From positions 369,487-433,486 of the forward strand of contig NZ_FMCS01000001.1 of NCBI RefSeq assembly GCF_900091435.1: 64,000 nt of DNA, read 5' to 3'. The notes under the pieces are model-generated. The model was not told the origin of the DNA. It did no database searches and saw only the letters and a program-made list of their open reading frames with translations. Shown here piece after piece: positions 26,601 to 34,776 of this stretch; the first letter of the stretch is position 1, and each line of letters starts with the position of its first letter. The translations under genes were made by a program, and so were the position numbers. This DNA comes from Micromonospora chaiyaphumensis (GTDB lineage Bacteria; Actinomycetota; Actinomycetes; Mycobacteriales; Micromonosporaceae).

Positions 26601-27395
26601 TCACGCCCCCGCGGGGTCACCCCACGCGGCCCGCACGAGGGCCGGGAGCACGCGGGCCGCCGGTCCGTGCAGGTTCACCGCGCACACCGCGTCCAGCGGC
26701 GTCTCCTCCGGGTTGACCTGGATCACGGTGCCGCCCCGGCGGGCCGCGACCTGCGGGATCTCGGCGGCCGGATACACGAGGCCGGACGTGCCGACGGTGA
26801 GCAGCACGTCGCACCGGTACGCCGCCTCGACGGCGGCCGCGAAGGCCGGCTCGGGCAGCGCCTCGCCGAACCACACGACCCCGGGCCGAACCGGCGCGGC
26901 GCAGTGCCCGCAGCGGGGCGGCTCGAGCCGCCGGCCCTCCCCCGGCTCCGCACCGGCCCCGGGCGCGGGGGCCGGCTCGGCGCAGGCCGAGCAGCGCGGC
27001 GTGAGCAGGCTGCCGTGGAGGTGGACCGTGGCGGCGGACCCGGCCCGCTCGTGCAGGTCGTCGACGTTCTGGGTGACCACCACCGTGTCCGGCACCCGGG
27101 CGGCCAGGGCGGCCACGGCCCGGTGCCCCGGGTTCGGCTCGGCGCGGCCGACGGCGGCGCGCCGCCACTCGTACCAGCCCCAGACCAGCGCCGGATCGGC
27201 GCGGAACGCCTCCGGGGTGGCGAGGGCCTGCGGGTCGAACCGTTCCCACAGGCCCGTGAGTGCGTCCCGGAAGGTGGGGACACCGCTCTCCGCCGACATG
27301 CCGGCGCCGGTGAACACCACCAGCCGCCGCGCCCCCGCGAGCGCCTCCGCCGCATCCGCCAGGTCCATCCGCTCCGGCTTCCGTCGGCCGGTCAT
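26601..27395 (-). CDS. NAD-dependent protein deacylase (sirtuin)
   Basis: A 264-residue Sir2-family enzyme that removes acyl groups from lysines using NAD. Motifs in order: FTGAGMSAESGVPTFRD (28-44), TQNVDDLHERAG (108-119), catalytic His127 in HLHGS, and four zinc cysteines at 135, 138, 162 and 165. An insert of ~20 residues rich in Pro/Gly separates the two Cys pairs. The segment WYEWRRAAVGRAEPNPGH places Tyr/Arg in the positions typical of desuccinylating (SIRT5-like) bacterial members, so deacylation beyond acetyl is possible. The start overlaps the DUF1905 stop by four bases. Confidence 0.92.
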   Translation of the reverse strand: MTGRRKPERMDLADAAEALAGARRLVVFTGAGMSAESGVPTFRDALTGLWERFDPQALATPEAFRADPALVWGWYEWRRAAVGRAEPNPGHRAVAALAARVPDTVVVTQNVDDLHERAGSAATVHLHGSLLTPRCSACAEPAPAPGAGAEPGEGRRLEPPRCGHCAAPVRPGVVWFGEALPEPAFAAAVEAAYRCDVLLTVGTSGLVYPAAEIPQVAARRGGTVIQVNPEETPLDAVCAVNLHGPAARVLPALVRAAWGDPAGA

Positions 27396-27679
27396 CGCGT
27401 GACGGTCAGGTGGACGTCCACCCGGTCACCCAACGCGATCCCCTCGGCCCGGCGGACCGCGGTCTTCACCGGCACGATGTAGCGCCCGTCCTTGGGCCAG
27501 AGCGACGTCTCCCATCCGGTCCCGCCGATCCGCGCGGTCACCGGGATCATCCCCCAGCCGTACGTGACCGACGCCGAGGCCGCCTCCAGCTCACCGCACA
27601 GCTCGTCGGGCACCGTGACGAAGTGCCACGGCGCGGGCCCCCGCCAGAACCACACCTCGCCGCTGAACTCCAGCTCCAC
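27392..27679 (-). CDS. DUF1905 protein
   Basis: A 95-residue small beta-rich protein matching DUF1905 along its length: ELEFSGEVWFWRGPAPWHFV, GWGMIPVTARIGGTGWETSL, PKDGRYIVPVKTAVR, and a final DRVDVHLTVTR. The family has no established function and is often fused or adjacent to an OmdA-like domain. The ATGA overlap with the sirtuin gene means the two are translated together. No ribosome-binding site for the sirtuin is needed if re-initiation occurs. Confidence 0.85.
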   Translation of the reverse strand: MELEFSGEVWFWRGPAPWHFVTVPDELCGELEAASASVTYGWGMIPVTARIGGTGWETSLWPKDGRYIVPVKTAVRRAEGIALGDRVDVHLTVTR

Positions 27680-27757
27680 CCGATCAGGATAGGCGTCGAT
27701 CCCGTCCGGCCCGCAGCACCCGCACCGCGACCAGCACCGACGCGGCGCCTGGGCGGC

Positions 27758-28180
27758 TCAGAGGTTCATCGGCTCGGGGTCGGTGGCCAGCTGACGGAAC
27801 CGCACGCGGGGGTCGGGCACCAGCCGCCGGGAGGCCAGGTCGAGAAGGCCGCCCACACCGGTGATGGTGGCGACCGGGGTGCCGTCCGGGCGGGTCAGGT
27901 CCTGCACGATCTGGAACGTCTTCCCCTCGCCCCAGCGGAACTCGCAGGACACGTCCACCTCGTCGCCGCCGCGCAGCTCCCGCAGGTAGCGCAGGGTGAC
28001 CTCCAGGGCCACCGGCCCCACGCCGCCGGCGAGGAGCCGGTCCTGCGGGATGCCGGCGGCGCGCAGGCACTCCCACCGGGCGTGCTCGCCGTACTGGAGG
28101 TAGACGGCCTGGTTCAGGTGGCCCTGGGTGTCGAGTTCGTAGCCGCGGACGGTGACGCGCACCCGGAACGGATCTCCCAT
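27758..28180 (-). CDS. Hotdog-fold acyl-CoA thioesterase
   Basis: A 140-residue 4HBT-type thioesterase that hydrolyses acyl-CoA or aryl-CoA. The active-site region YELDTQGHLNQAVYLQYGEHARWE (22-45, start shown) has Asp/His/Asn in the usual positions, although the family's canonical Asp-x-x-Gly-His is here Asp-Thr-Gln-Gly-His. The central helix and strand VALEVTLRYLRELRGGDEVD follow. ATG 28180 is the start; a longer in-frame version would add Arg/Ser-rich sequence antisense to the ABC gene. It lies 28 bases downstream of glnQ-like on the same strand. Confidence 0.85.
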   Translation of the reverse strand: MGDPFRVRVTVRGYELDTQGHLNQAVYLQYGEHARWECLRAAGIPQDRLLAGGVGPVALEVTLRYLRELRGGDEVDVSCEFRWGEGKTFQIVQDLTRPDGTPVATITGVGGLLDLASRRLVPDPRVRFRQLATDPEPMNL

Positions 28181-28208
28181 GGCGTCGAGCCTACCGACGG
28201 GAACGACA

Positions 28209-29003
28209 TCACCCGGCGGTCTCGTCGGGCCGCCCGAGCTGCGCGACGTGGGTCGGGTCGAGGACCCGGGAGAGGAACGAGCGGGTCCGCTCGTGCCGCG
28301 GCGCGCCCAGCACCTCCTCCGGCGGCCCCTGCTCGACCACCACACCACCGTCCATGAACACCACCCGGTCCGCGACGTCCCGGGCGAAGGCCATCTCGTG
28401 GGTCACCACCATCATGGTCATGCCGTCCTCGGCCAGCTTGCGCATGACGGTGAGGACGTCGCCGACCAGCTCGGGGTCGAGCGCGGAGGTCGGCTCGTCG
28501 AAGAGCATCAGCTGGGGGTCCATCGACAGCGACCGGGCGATGGCGACCCGCTGCTGCTGACCGCCGGAGAGCTGGGCCGGGAACGCCCCGGCCTTGTCGC
28601 TCAGGCCGACCCGGTCCAGGTTGGCCCGCGCGACCCGCTCGGCCTCGGCGCGGCCGCGCCGCAGCACCCGGCGCTGGGCGATGGTGAGGTTGTCCAGCAC
28701 GGTCAGGTGCGGGAAGAGGTTGAACGACTGGAAGACCATGCCGATGCCGCGGCGCACGGCGTCGATCTCGACGTCCGGGTCGGTCATCTCGGTGCCGTTC
28801 ACCCAGATCTTGCCGGCGGTCGGTTCCTCCAGCAGGTTGACGCAGCGCAGCAGCGTCGACTTGCCGGACCCGGACGGCCCGATGACGCAGACCACCTCGC
28901 CGTGGCCGACCTCGAAGTCGATGCCCTTGAGCACCTCGAGCGGCCCGAAGGACTTGTGCAGGTCGCGGATCTCGACGGCGGGCTGGGACGGGCTGGTCGT
29001 CAT
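28209..29003 (-). CDS. Polar amino-acid ABC transporter ATP-binding protein, GlnQ-like
   Basis: A 264-residue ATPase with Walker [10 protein letters not shown] (42-50), Q-loop [12 protein letters not shown], signature LSGGQQQR (145-152), Walker [14 protein letters not shown] and switch His in VVTHEM. The length and the motif spacing fit the GlnQ/GltL group that powers glutamate, glutamine or basic amino-acid uptake. It is the third gene of the operon binding protein, permease, ATPase, starting 4 bases after the permease stop. A C-terminal extension after [13 protein letters not shown] is normal for the family. Confidence 0.93.
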   Translation of the reverse strand: MTTSPSQPAVEIRDLHKSFGPLEVLKGIDFEVGHGEVVCVIGPSGSGKSTLLRCVNLLEEPTAGKIWVNGTEMTDPDVEIDAVRRGIGMVFQSFNLFPHLTVLDNLTIAQRRVLRRGRAEAERVARANLDRVGLSDKAGAFPAQLSGGQQQRVAIARSLSMDPQLMLFDEPTSALDPELVGDVLTVMRKLAEDGMTMMVVTHEMAFARDVADRVVFMDGGVVVEQGPPEEVLGAPRHERTRSFLSRVLDPTHVAQLGRPDETAG

Positions 29004-29007
29004 GGGG

Positions 29008-29802
29008 TCACCGGGCCTTGGCGTAGCGGAGTTCGAGGCGGCGTACCACCTGCGAGAGCGGCAGGGTGATGATCAGGTAGGTGAGCCCGGCCACCAGCAG
29101 CGGCGTGGCGTTCACCCGGTCGTTGAGGGTGTCCCGGCCGAACTTCGTGACCTCGATGGTCTGCGCCGTCACGCCCAGCACGTAGGCGAGCGACGAGTCC
29201 TTGGTGAGCAGGATCAGCTCGTTGGTCAGCGGCGGGATGACGATCCGGAACGCCTGCGGGATGACGATCGTGCGCATCGCCGTGAAGTGCGACATGCCGA
29301 GGGTGCGCGCCGCCTCCATCTGACCCTTCGGCACGGCCTGGATGCCGGCCCGGATGGTCTCGGCCATGTACGCGGCGGCGGTCAGGCCCAGACCGATGGC
29401 GATCGACCCGAACACGCCGCCGGGGATCTCCCGCTCGGGGAAGGCGATGGGGATGCCGTAGCCGACCAGGAACAGCACCAGCAGCGCGGGCAGGCCCCGG
29501 AACAGCTCGATGTAGGCCGTGGCCACCCACCGGTACGGCGCCACCCGGGACAGCCGCATCAGCGCCAGGACGGTGCCGAAGACCAACCCGAAGGCGAAGG
29601 CGCCCAGGGTGTAGAGGATCGTGTTGCGCAGCGCGACGGTGATGATCGTCGGGAACATCGACTCGATGATGTCGACGCGGAAGAACGCCTCCCGCAGGCG
29701 GCCCCAGTCCGCCGCGAAGATCACCACGGCGATGACGGCCACGAAGGCCAGGTACTGGAGCCAGAGGGACAGCCGCTCTCGCTGGCGGCGTCGCAGCTTC
29801 AC
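29008..29802 (-). CDS. Polar amino-acid ABC transporter permease, HisM/GlnP-like
   Basis: A 264-residue permease. The N-terminal ~30 residues are basic, then a first helix ([17 protein letters not shown]). The typical pattern of this family follows: [38 protein letters not shown] and the EAA loop [22 protein letters not shown]. It acts as a homodimer or with another permease. Only one permease gene is present here, so a homodimer is likely. An intercistronic hairpin separates it from the binding-protein gene. Confidence 0.92.
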   Translation of the reverse strand: MKLRRRQRERLSLWLQYLAFVAVIAVVIFAADWGRLREAFFRVDIIESMFPTIITVALRNTILYTLGAFAFGLVFGTVLALMRLSRVAPYRWVATAYIELFRGLPALLVLFLVGYGIPIAFPEREIPGGVFGSIAIGLGLTAAAYMAETIRAGIQAVPKGQMEAARTLGMSHFTAMRTIVIPQAFRIVIPPLTNELILLTKDSSLAYVLGVTAQTIEVTKFGRDTLNDRVNATPLLVAGLTYLIITLPLSQVVRRLELRYAKAR

Positions 29803-29840
29803 GTTCGGCGCTCCTAGGACGGTGCGGAGGGGTGCCGGAG

Positions 29841-29867
29841 CGGAGGGCGCGCGGGGCGCGCCCTCCG
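29841..29867 (-). terminator. Intercistronic hairpin between amino-acid binding protein and permease genes
   Basis: CGGAGGGCGCGC and GCGCGCCCTCCG form a 12-bp perfect stem around GGG, in the 79-base gap after the binding-protein stop. There is no T tract. It most likely stabilises or partly terminates the binding-protein message so that this subunit is made in excess. Confidence 0.6.
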
Positions 29868-29881
29868 GCCGGGTGGGTGGC

Positions 29882-30700
29882 TCAGGCGTTCGGCTTCTTG
29901 CCGATCCACTTCTCGTAGATCGTGTCGTAGGTGCCGTCCTGCTTCGCCTTGGCGAGCACCTCGTTGATCTTCTTGAGCAGCTCGGGGTTGCCGTCCTTCT
30001 TCACCGAGAAGCCGTACTGCTCACCGGTGTCGAACTCGGCGGTCACCTCGAACCCGCCCTGGTGCTCCTTGATGTACTCGGTCCAGACCGGCAGGTCGTT
30101 GATGGCGGCCTCGACCTGGCCGTTGGCGAGGGCCTGCTGCTCGGCGGCGAGGTCCTCGAACTCGACGAGCTGGAGGCCCTTCTCGTCGGCGAGCTTCTTG
30201 GCGTAGTCGCGGCCGGTGGTCGCGGCCTGGACGCCGACCTTCTTGCCCCGCAGGTCGTCGAGCGACTTGTACGGCTTGCCGGTCTTCACGAGCATCGCCT
30301 GGGTCGCGTCGAAGTAGGGGTCGGAGAAGTTCATGACCTTCTGCCGCTCCTCGGTGATGGTCATGCCGGCGGCGGCCGCGTCGCACTTGCCGGTGTTCAG
30401 GTCCTGGCCGGACTTGATCCCCTCGAACGGCGTGTCGACGATCGCCTGCTCGACACCCAGCTCCTTGGCGACCAGGTCCATGACGTCGACGTCGAACCCG
30501 ACCACCTTGCCGCCCGCGTCCTTCGACTGGAACGGGGCGTACGGCAGGTGGGTGCAGACGGTGAGCTTGCCCTTCTCGACGAGCTTGACGCCGCTCGCCT
30601 GGGTCTCGCCGTCCTCCTTCTTGGCGCATCCCGCGCTCGCCGCGAGGGCGGCGATCGCCACGACGACGCCGACCCTGCGGACTGCGCTCTGGAACGTCAC
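29882..30700 (-). CDS. Amino-acid-binding lipoprotein of the ABC importer
   Basis: A 272-residue family 3 solute-binding protein. The signal and lipobox end AALAASAGCAKK. The mature domain has GKLTVCTHLPYAPFQSKDAG, VVGFDVDVMDLVAKELGV, GMTITEERQKVMNFSDPYFD and a final KQDGTYDTIYEKWIGKKP, which are standard ligand-pocket regions for polar or basic amino acids. GTG 30700 is fixed by GGAGGG nine bases upstream. It is the first gene of the operon, and its 216-base upstream region is shared with the divergent TetR gene. Confidence 0.92.
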   Translation of the reverse strand: MTFQSAVRRVGVVVAIAALAASAGCAKKEDGETQASGVKLVEKGKLTVCTHLPYAPFQSKDAGGKVVGFDVDVMDLVAKELGVEQAIVDTPFEGIKSGQDLNTGKCDAAAAGMTITEERQKVMNFSDPYFDATQAMLVKTGKPYKSLDDLRGKKVGVQAATTGRDYAKKLADEKGLQLVEFEDLAAEQQALANGQVEAAINDLPVWTEYIKEHQGGFEVTAEFDTGEQYGFSVKKDGNPELLKKINEVLAKAKQDGTYDTIYEKWIGKKPNA

Positions 30701-30878
30701 GGCAGTGTCCCTCCGTTCGACCCTGGTAGGACAGCCAGCCAGGGGTGGTGCAAAGACGATGTGCCAGGGGACGCTACCCGATCGGTGGGGGCCCACCAAG
30801 ATCATGGCGGGCGGCCGCACCCAAGCTGTGACCGATTCCGCCGAGTGAACCCGGCACTCGGGCACGCAACCGGACGGA

Positions 30879-30892
30879 CCTTGCGGGCAAGG
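30879..30892. promoter_or_regulatory. Palindrome upstream of tetR-aidB pair, candidate operator
   Basis: CCTTGCGGGCAAGG is a perfect 6-2-6 palindrome ending 24 bases before the GTG start of the TetR gene. A TetR autoregulatory site is the simplest reading. Confidence 0.4.
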
Positions 30893-30916
30893 ACTGAATG
30901 GTGGTTCACTTCTTGC

Positions 30917-31516
30917 GTGGCGTACCGGAGCACCGAGCGGGTGAAGGCCCGGCTGAGCGCCTCGCGCGAGCGGATCATCGCGGCCGCGCTGGAGATCATG
31001 GCCGGCCACGGCTACGCGGGGTGCTCGGTCGCGGCCGTGGCCGAGCGCGCCGGCGTCGCGACGGGCACCGTCTACCGCCACTTCCCCACCAAGGCCGACC
31101 TCTTCGCCGAGGTCTTCCGCACCGCCTCGCAGCGGGAGGTGGACGCCGTGGCGCGGGCCGCCGCGCAGCGGGCCACCGCCGCCGCGCAGATGTCGGCCGT
31201 CGTCGAGACGTTCGCGGGCCGCGCCTTGCAGTCCCCCCGGCTGGCGTACGCGCTGCTCGCCGAGCCGGTCGACCCGGCGGTCGACGCCGAGCGGCTCACC
31301 TTCCGCCGCGCCTACGCCGACCTGATCGCCGGTCACGTGGCGGCGGGGGTGGCGAGCGGCGAACTGCCGGCGCAGGACCCCCACCTGACCGCGACCGCGC
31401 TGGTCGGCGCCCTGGCCGAGGCCATGGTCGGCCCGCTGGCCGCCGGTGTCGCCGGCCCCGGCACCATCCCCGACCTGATCAGGTTCATCCACCGCGCGCT
31501 GGGAGTTTCGCCGTGA
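30917..31516 (+). CDS. TetR-family transcriptional regulator
   Basis: A 199-residue regulator. The HTH (about 17-63) reads RIIAAALEIMAGHGYAGCSV and VAERAGVATGTVYRHFPTKADL, a near-consensus TetR recognition helix. The ligand domain is Ala-rich and helical. GTG 30917 is the first start that keeps the HTH. Its stop overlaps the AidB-type acyl-CoA dehydrogenase start by four bases (GTGA), so it probably represses that gene and itself with an acyl-CoA ligand. This is family-based inference. Confidence 0.9.
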   Translation: MAYRSTERVKARLSASRERIIAAALEIMAGHGYAGCSVAAVAERAGVATGTVYRHFPTKADLFAEVFRTASQREVDAVARAAAQRATAAAQMSAVVETFAGRALQSPRLAYALLAEPVDPAVDAERLTFRRAYADLIAGHVAAGVASGELPAQDPHLTATALVGALAEAMVGPLAAGVAGPGTIPDLIRFIHRALGVSP

Positions 31517-33141
31517 TCACACACGAGGTCCGCAACCAGGTCCCCCCGCTGGCCGGTCACGACGCGGCGGACGACCCGGCACTGCTCGACGGGCTGGTCC
31601 GGGAGGGCGCCGGCTGGGCCACCGCCGAGGTGCGCGAGCTCGGCCGGCTCGGCGGCGCCGCGGCGGCGATCGAGCACGGGCGGCTGGCGAACGAGCACCC
31701 GCCGGTCCTGCGCACCCACGACCGCTCCGGCCACCGGATCGACGAGGTGGAGTTCCACCCGTCCTGGCACGAGCTGATGCGCACGGCGGTCACCCACGGC
31801 CTGCACGCCGCGCCGTGGGCCGACGGCCGGCCGGGCGCCCACGTGGCCCGGGCGGCCAAGTTCTACGTGTGGCGGCCCGATGCCGGGCACGGCTGCCCGA
31901 TCTCGATGACCTACGCGGCCGTGCCGGCGCTGCGGCACGCCCCGGACCTGGCCGCGCGCTACGAGCCGCTGCTCGCCGCGACGGAGTACGACTTCGGGCT
32001 GCGCGCGCCGCTGACCAAGCGGGGCCTGCTGGCCGGCATGTCGATGACCGAGAAGCAGGGCGGGTCGGACGTGCGGGCCAATTCCACGGTCGCCCACCCC
32101 GACCCGGACGGCACCTACCGGCTCGTCGGGCACAAGTGGTTCACCTCGGCGCCGATGTGCGACGTCTTCCTCACCCTGGCCCAGGCACCGGGCGGGCTCA
32201 CCTGCTTCCTCGTCCCGCGGGTCCTGCCGGACGGCACGCGCAACCCGCTGCGGCTCATGCGGCTCAAGGACAAGCTCGGCAACCGGTCCAACGCCTCGGC
32301 CGAGATCGAGTACGAGCACGCCGTCGCCTGGCGCGTCGGCGACGAGGGCCGGGGCGTGCGCACCATCATCGACATGGTCAACCTGACCCGCCTCGACTGC
32401 GTCATCGGAGCGGCGGCCGGGATGCGCCAGGGGCTGATCACCGCCGCCCACCACGCGACCCACCGGCGGACCTTCGGCCGCTATCTTGTCGACCAGCCGC
32501 TGATGCGCAACGTGCTCGCCGACCTCGCGGTCGAGTCCGAGGCCGCCACCGTCCTCATGATGCGCCTCGCCGGGGCGACCGACCGGTCCGCGCGCGGGGA
32601 TGCCGGCGAGACCGCGTTCAAGCGGCTCGCCCTCGCCGTCGGCAAGTACTGGGTGTGCAAGCGCTGGCCGGCGCACTCCGCCGAGGCCCTGGAGTGCCTG
32701 GGCGGCAACGGCTACGTCGAGGAGTCGGGCATGCCGCGACTGTTCCGCGAGTCGCCGCTGAACTCGATCTGGGAGGGCTCCGGCAACGTCGCCGCGCTGG
32801 ACGTGCTGCGCGCGGTGGCCCGGGAACCCCAGGTCGTGGAGGCGTTCCGGGCCGAGGTGAGCGCCGCAGCCGGCGCGGACCGGCGGCTCGACGCCGCCGT
32901 GCGCCGGGTGCAGGCCGACCTGTCCGACCCCGACGACCTCGAACTGCGGGCCCGCCGGGTGGTCGAGCGGCTCGCCCTGGTCCTGCAGGGCGCGCTGCTG
33001 GTGCGGCACGGCCACCCGGCCGTCGCCGACGCCTTCTGCGCCTCCCGCCTCGGTGGCGACCACGGCCAGGCGTTCGGCACCCTGCCGAGCGGGGTCGACT
33101 TCGCCGCGATCATCGCCCGGTCCGTGCCCAAGGTGGGCTGA
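31513..33141 (+). CDS. Acyl-CoA dehydrogenase, AidB / isovaleryl-CoA dehydrogenase type
   Basis: A 542-residue protein, the length of E. coli AidB (541). FAD-binding and substrate regions are recognisable: SMTEKQGGSDVRANST, YRLVGHKWFTSAPM, LNSIWEGSGNVAALDVLRAV (catalytic Glu421). AidB-type proteins bind DNA in E. coli and have isovaleryl-CoA dehydrogenase activity. The usual C-terminal basic extension is visible but not clearly DNA-binding. Coupled to the TetR gene by a four-base overlap. No leucine-catabolic genes adjoin it, so a role in stress or branched acyl-CoA use cannot be decided. Confidence 0.88.
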   Translation: MITHEVRNQVPPLAGHDAADDPALLDGLVREGAGWATAEVRELGRLGGAAAAIEHGRLANEHPPVLRTHDRSGHRIDEVEFHPSWHELMRTAVTHGLHAAPWADGRPGAHVARAAKFYVWRPDAGHGCPISMTYAAVPALRHAPDLAARYEPLLAATEYDFGLRAPLTKRGLLAGMSMTEKQGGSDVRANSTVAHPDPDGTYRLVGHKWFTSAPMCDVFLTLAQAPGGLTCFLVPRVLPDGTRNPLRLMRLKDKLGNRSNASAEIEYEHAVAWRVGDEGRGVRTIIDMVNLTRLDCVIGAAAGMRQGLITAAHHATHRRTFGRYLVDQPLMRNVLADLAVESEAATVLMMRLAGATDRSARGDAGETAFKRLALAVGKYWVCKRWPAHSAEALECLGGNGYVEESGMPRLFRESPLNSIWEGSGNVAALDVLRAVAREPQVVEAFRAEVSAAAGADRRLDAAVRRVQADLSDPDDLELRARRVVERLALVLQGALLVRHGHPAVADAFCASRLGGDHGQAFGTLPSGVDFAAIIARSVPKVG

Positions 33142-33157
33142 TCGGATCCATCGAAGA

Positions 33158-33185
33158 ACATTGCCAGATCGACCTACGACAATGT
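33158..33185. promoter_or_regulatory. AT-richer leader with inverted repeat before the secreted-protein gene
   Basis: ACATTG (33158-33163) and CAATGT (33180-33185) are inverted with a 16-base spacer. The 79 bases between the genes are visibly richer in A/T than the surroundings. Candidate operator or promoter region for the secreted protein that follows. Confidence 0.35.
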
Positions 33186-33220
33186 AAGTTCTCGCCACAA
33201 TCCGAGCTGAGGAGTGGCGG

Positions 33221-34036
33221 ATGGCTCGCTGGCGTGGCATGACCCGGTCCGCGATCGTGCTGGCCGCCGTCCTGGCGGTGACCGCCCTGATCGCACCCTC
33301 CCCCGCTGCCGCCTGGGGATACGGCGTCAACCGGGTCCAGACGGCGGCGGAGGACTCGTGGGCGCAGACCGGCATGGGCCCGGGCTGGGTGCTGCTGAGC
33401 TACAAGGCCAACGGGCCGATGGTCGGCTATCTCTTCGCCCGTGACTTCGTCTTCGCCGACGGCGTCGTCAAGTCCAGCTTCGACCACATGGACATCCGCG
33501 ACACCGGCGACGCCAGCGCTGGCAACACCGAGGGCATCACCCGCTGGCCGTGGGGCTACGCCGGGGGCAGCTTCGACGGGTGCGCCTACGCCTACGGCAC
33601 GCGCAAGTTCGCCATCGAGCGCACCGGGTTCATGTCGTCGAGCTGCGCCGGCGGCCCCAACGTCGCCGGCTCCAGCAACGCCGACGGGTCCCCGGACCAG
33701 CTCCGCTGGTGGCACTCCGAGCAGGTCTTCTGCACCGCTAATGCGGTCGATCCGCTGTGCAGCCCGTACGGCGTGTGGAGCGAGAACAAGGGCGGCGGGC
33801 TCAAGGCCACCAGCGCCCGCACGACGTGCAGCGCGTTCGGCAACATCGGGGCCGCCGCGGCGTACGGTTCCGGAGCGGCCGTCCCCGTCCACCCGCTCGG
33901 CACGGCCCCGGCCGGCGCGCAGATCGACATCCGCTACGTCACCAAGGACCGCCAGTGGGTCATGGCGAAGTGGCGGGGGAACCGCTTCGCCGCCGGCATC
34001 GCCTGGGCGTTCCTACCCCGCTCCTGCGTCTGGTGA
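33221..34036 (+). CDS. Secreted protein of unknown function, Cys/Trp-rich
   Basis: A 271-residue exported protein with signal peptide about 1-31 (SAIVLAAVLAVTALIAPSP, then AAAWG). The mature part is rich in Trp, Gly and aromatic residues, with six Cys residues spaced in the second half (for example DGCAYAYG, SSSCAGG, QVFCTANAVDPLCSPYG, CVW at the end), suggesting three disulfides. There is no lipobox, so it is released or wall-associated. I do not recognise the family. GAGGAGTGGCGG precedes ATG 33221. The last 24 bases overlap the convergent TetR gene. Confidence 0.65.
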   Translation: MARWRGMTRSAIVLAAVLAVTALIAPSPAAAWGYGVNRVQTAAEDSWAQTGMGPGWVLLSYKANGPMVGYLFARDFVFADGVVKSSFDHMDIRDTGDASAGNTEGITRWPWGYAGGSFDGCAYAYGTRKFAIERTGFMSSSCAGGPNVAGSSNADGSPDQLRWWHSEQVFCTANAVDPLCSPYGVWSENKGGGLKATSARTTCSAFGNIGAAAAYGSGAAVPVHPLGTAPAGAQIDIRYVTKDRQWVMAKWRGNRFAAGIAWAFLPRSCVW

Positions 34037-34639
34037 CCCGGCGCCGACGATCCGCAACGCCATCTCGGCGTACCGGGCGGCGATGTACTCGGGGCTGAGG
34101 TCGCCGCCGTCCCGGTACCACCGGCCCACGTCGACGCCGAGGGACAGCAGGGCGGCGGCCGCCATCCGGGGGTCCGGGGTCTGGAAGACCCCGGCGCGGA
34201 CGCCGGCCTCCACGAGCTGCCGGATCGCCTGCTCGATGTGGTGGCGGATCTCGCGGATCTCGGCCAGGTGGGCGGGGCTGAGCGCGGCCAGTTCGTAGTT
34301 GACCACCCGGGTGGTGGTGTGGTCGCGGGCGTGGGTCACGACGAAGTCGTGGACCACCCGCCGCAGCGCCGTGGCCGGATCGGCGGACGACGCGACCGCC
34401 TCCCGCACCAGCGCCAGCACGTGCTCGTGCCCCGACCGCGAGATCAGGTAGAGCAGTTCCTCCTTGGACCGGTGGTGCACGTAGAGCGCGGCGGGGCTCA
34501 GCCCGGCCGCGGCCGCGATGTCGCGGGTCGTCGTGCCGTGGAAGCCGCGCTCGGCGAACGCGGTGACGGCCGCGTCGAGCAGCCGGGCGCGCGTCGCGTC
34601 GGCGCGGGACTGCTCGGCACTGTCGGTCACCACGTCCAT
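34013..34639 (-). CDS. TetR-family regulator divergent from the catabolic operon
   Basis: A 208-residue TetR regulator with an HTH reading LLDAAVTAFAERGFHGTTTR and DIAAAAGLSPAALYVHHRSKEELLY. The motif set and the C-terminal domain resemble regulators of acyl-CoA or sterol catabolism genes such as KstR2-like proteins, but this is by resemblance only. ATG 34639 has GGAGGGGGAGG just upstream. It is divergent from the first SDR gene, and a palindrome (34741-34756) lies between them. Its stop overlaps the secreted-protein stop tail to tail. Confidence 0.9.
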   Translation of the reverse strand: MDVVTDSAEQSRADATRARLLDAAVTAFAERGFHGTTTRDIAAAAGLSPAALYVHHRSKEELLYLISRSGHEHVLALVREAVASSADPATALRRVVHDFVVTHARDHTTTRVVNYELAALSPAHLAEIREIRHHIEQAIRQLVEAGVRAGVFQTPDPRMAAAALLSLGVDVGRWYRDGGDLSPEYIAARYAEMALRIVGAGSPDAGAG

Positions 34640-34740
34640 CCTCCCCCTCCTGACCCTCGGCCGGCATTGATACCACAACCGGCCCGGGCGGACCTGTTGA
34701 CGACGCCCCGCACGCTGTCGCACACTCGCTCGGACACATT

Positions 34741-34756
34741 CTAAGCAAGCGCTTAG
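34741..34756. promoter_or_regulatory. Candidate TetR operator of the acyl-CoA catabolic operon
   Basis: CTAAGCAAGCGCTTAG has perfect 6-bp arms (CTAAGC/GCTTAG) around a 4-base centre. It sits 20 bases before the first SDR start and about 100 bases from the divergent TetR start, where a shared operator would be expected. Confidence 0.6.
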
Positions 34757-34776
34757 TAAGTTCGGAGGAGGTGGCC

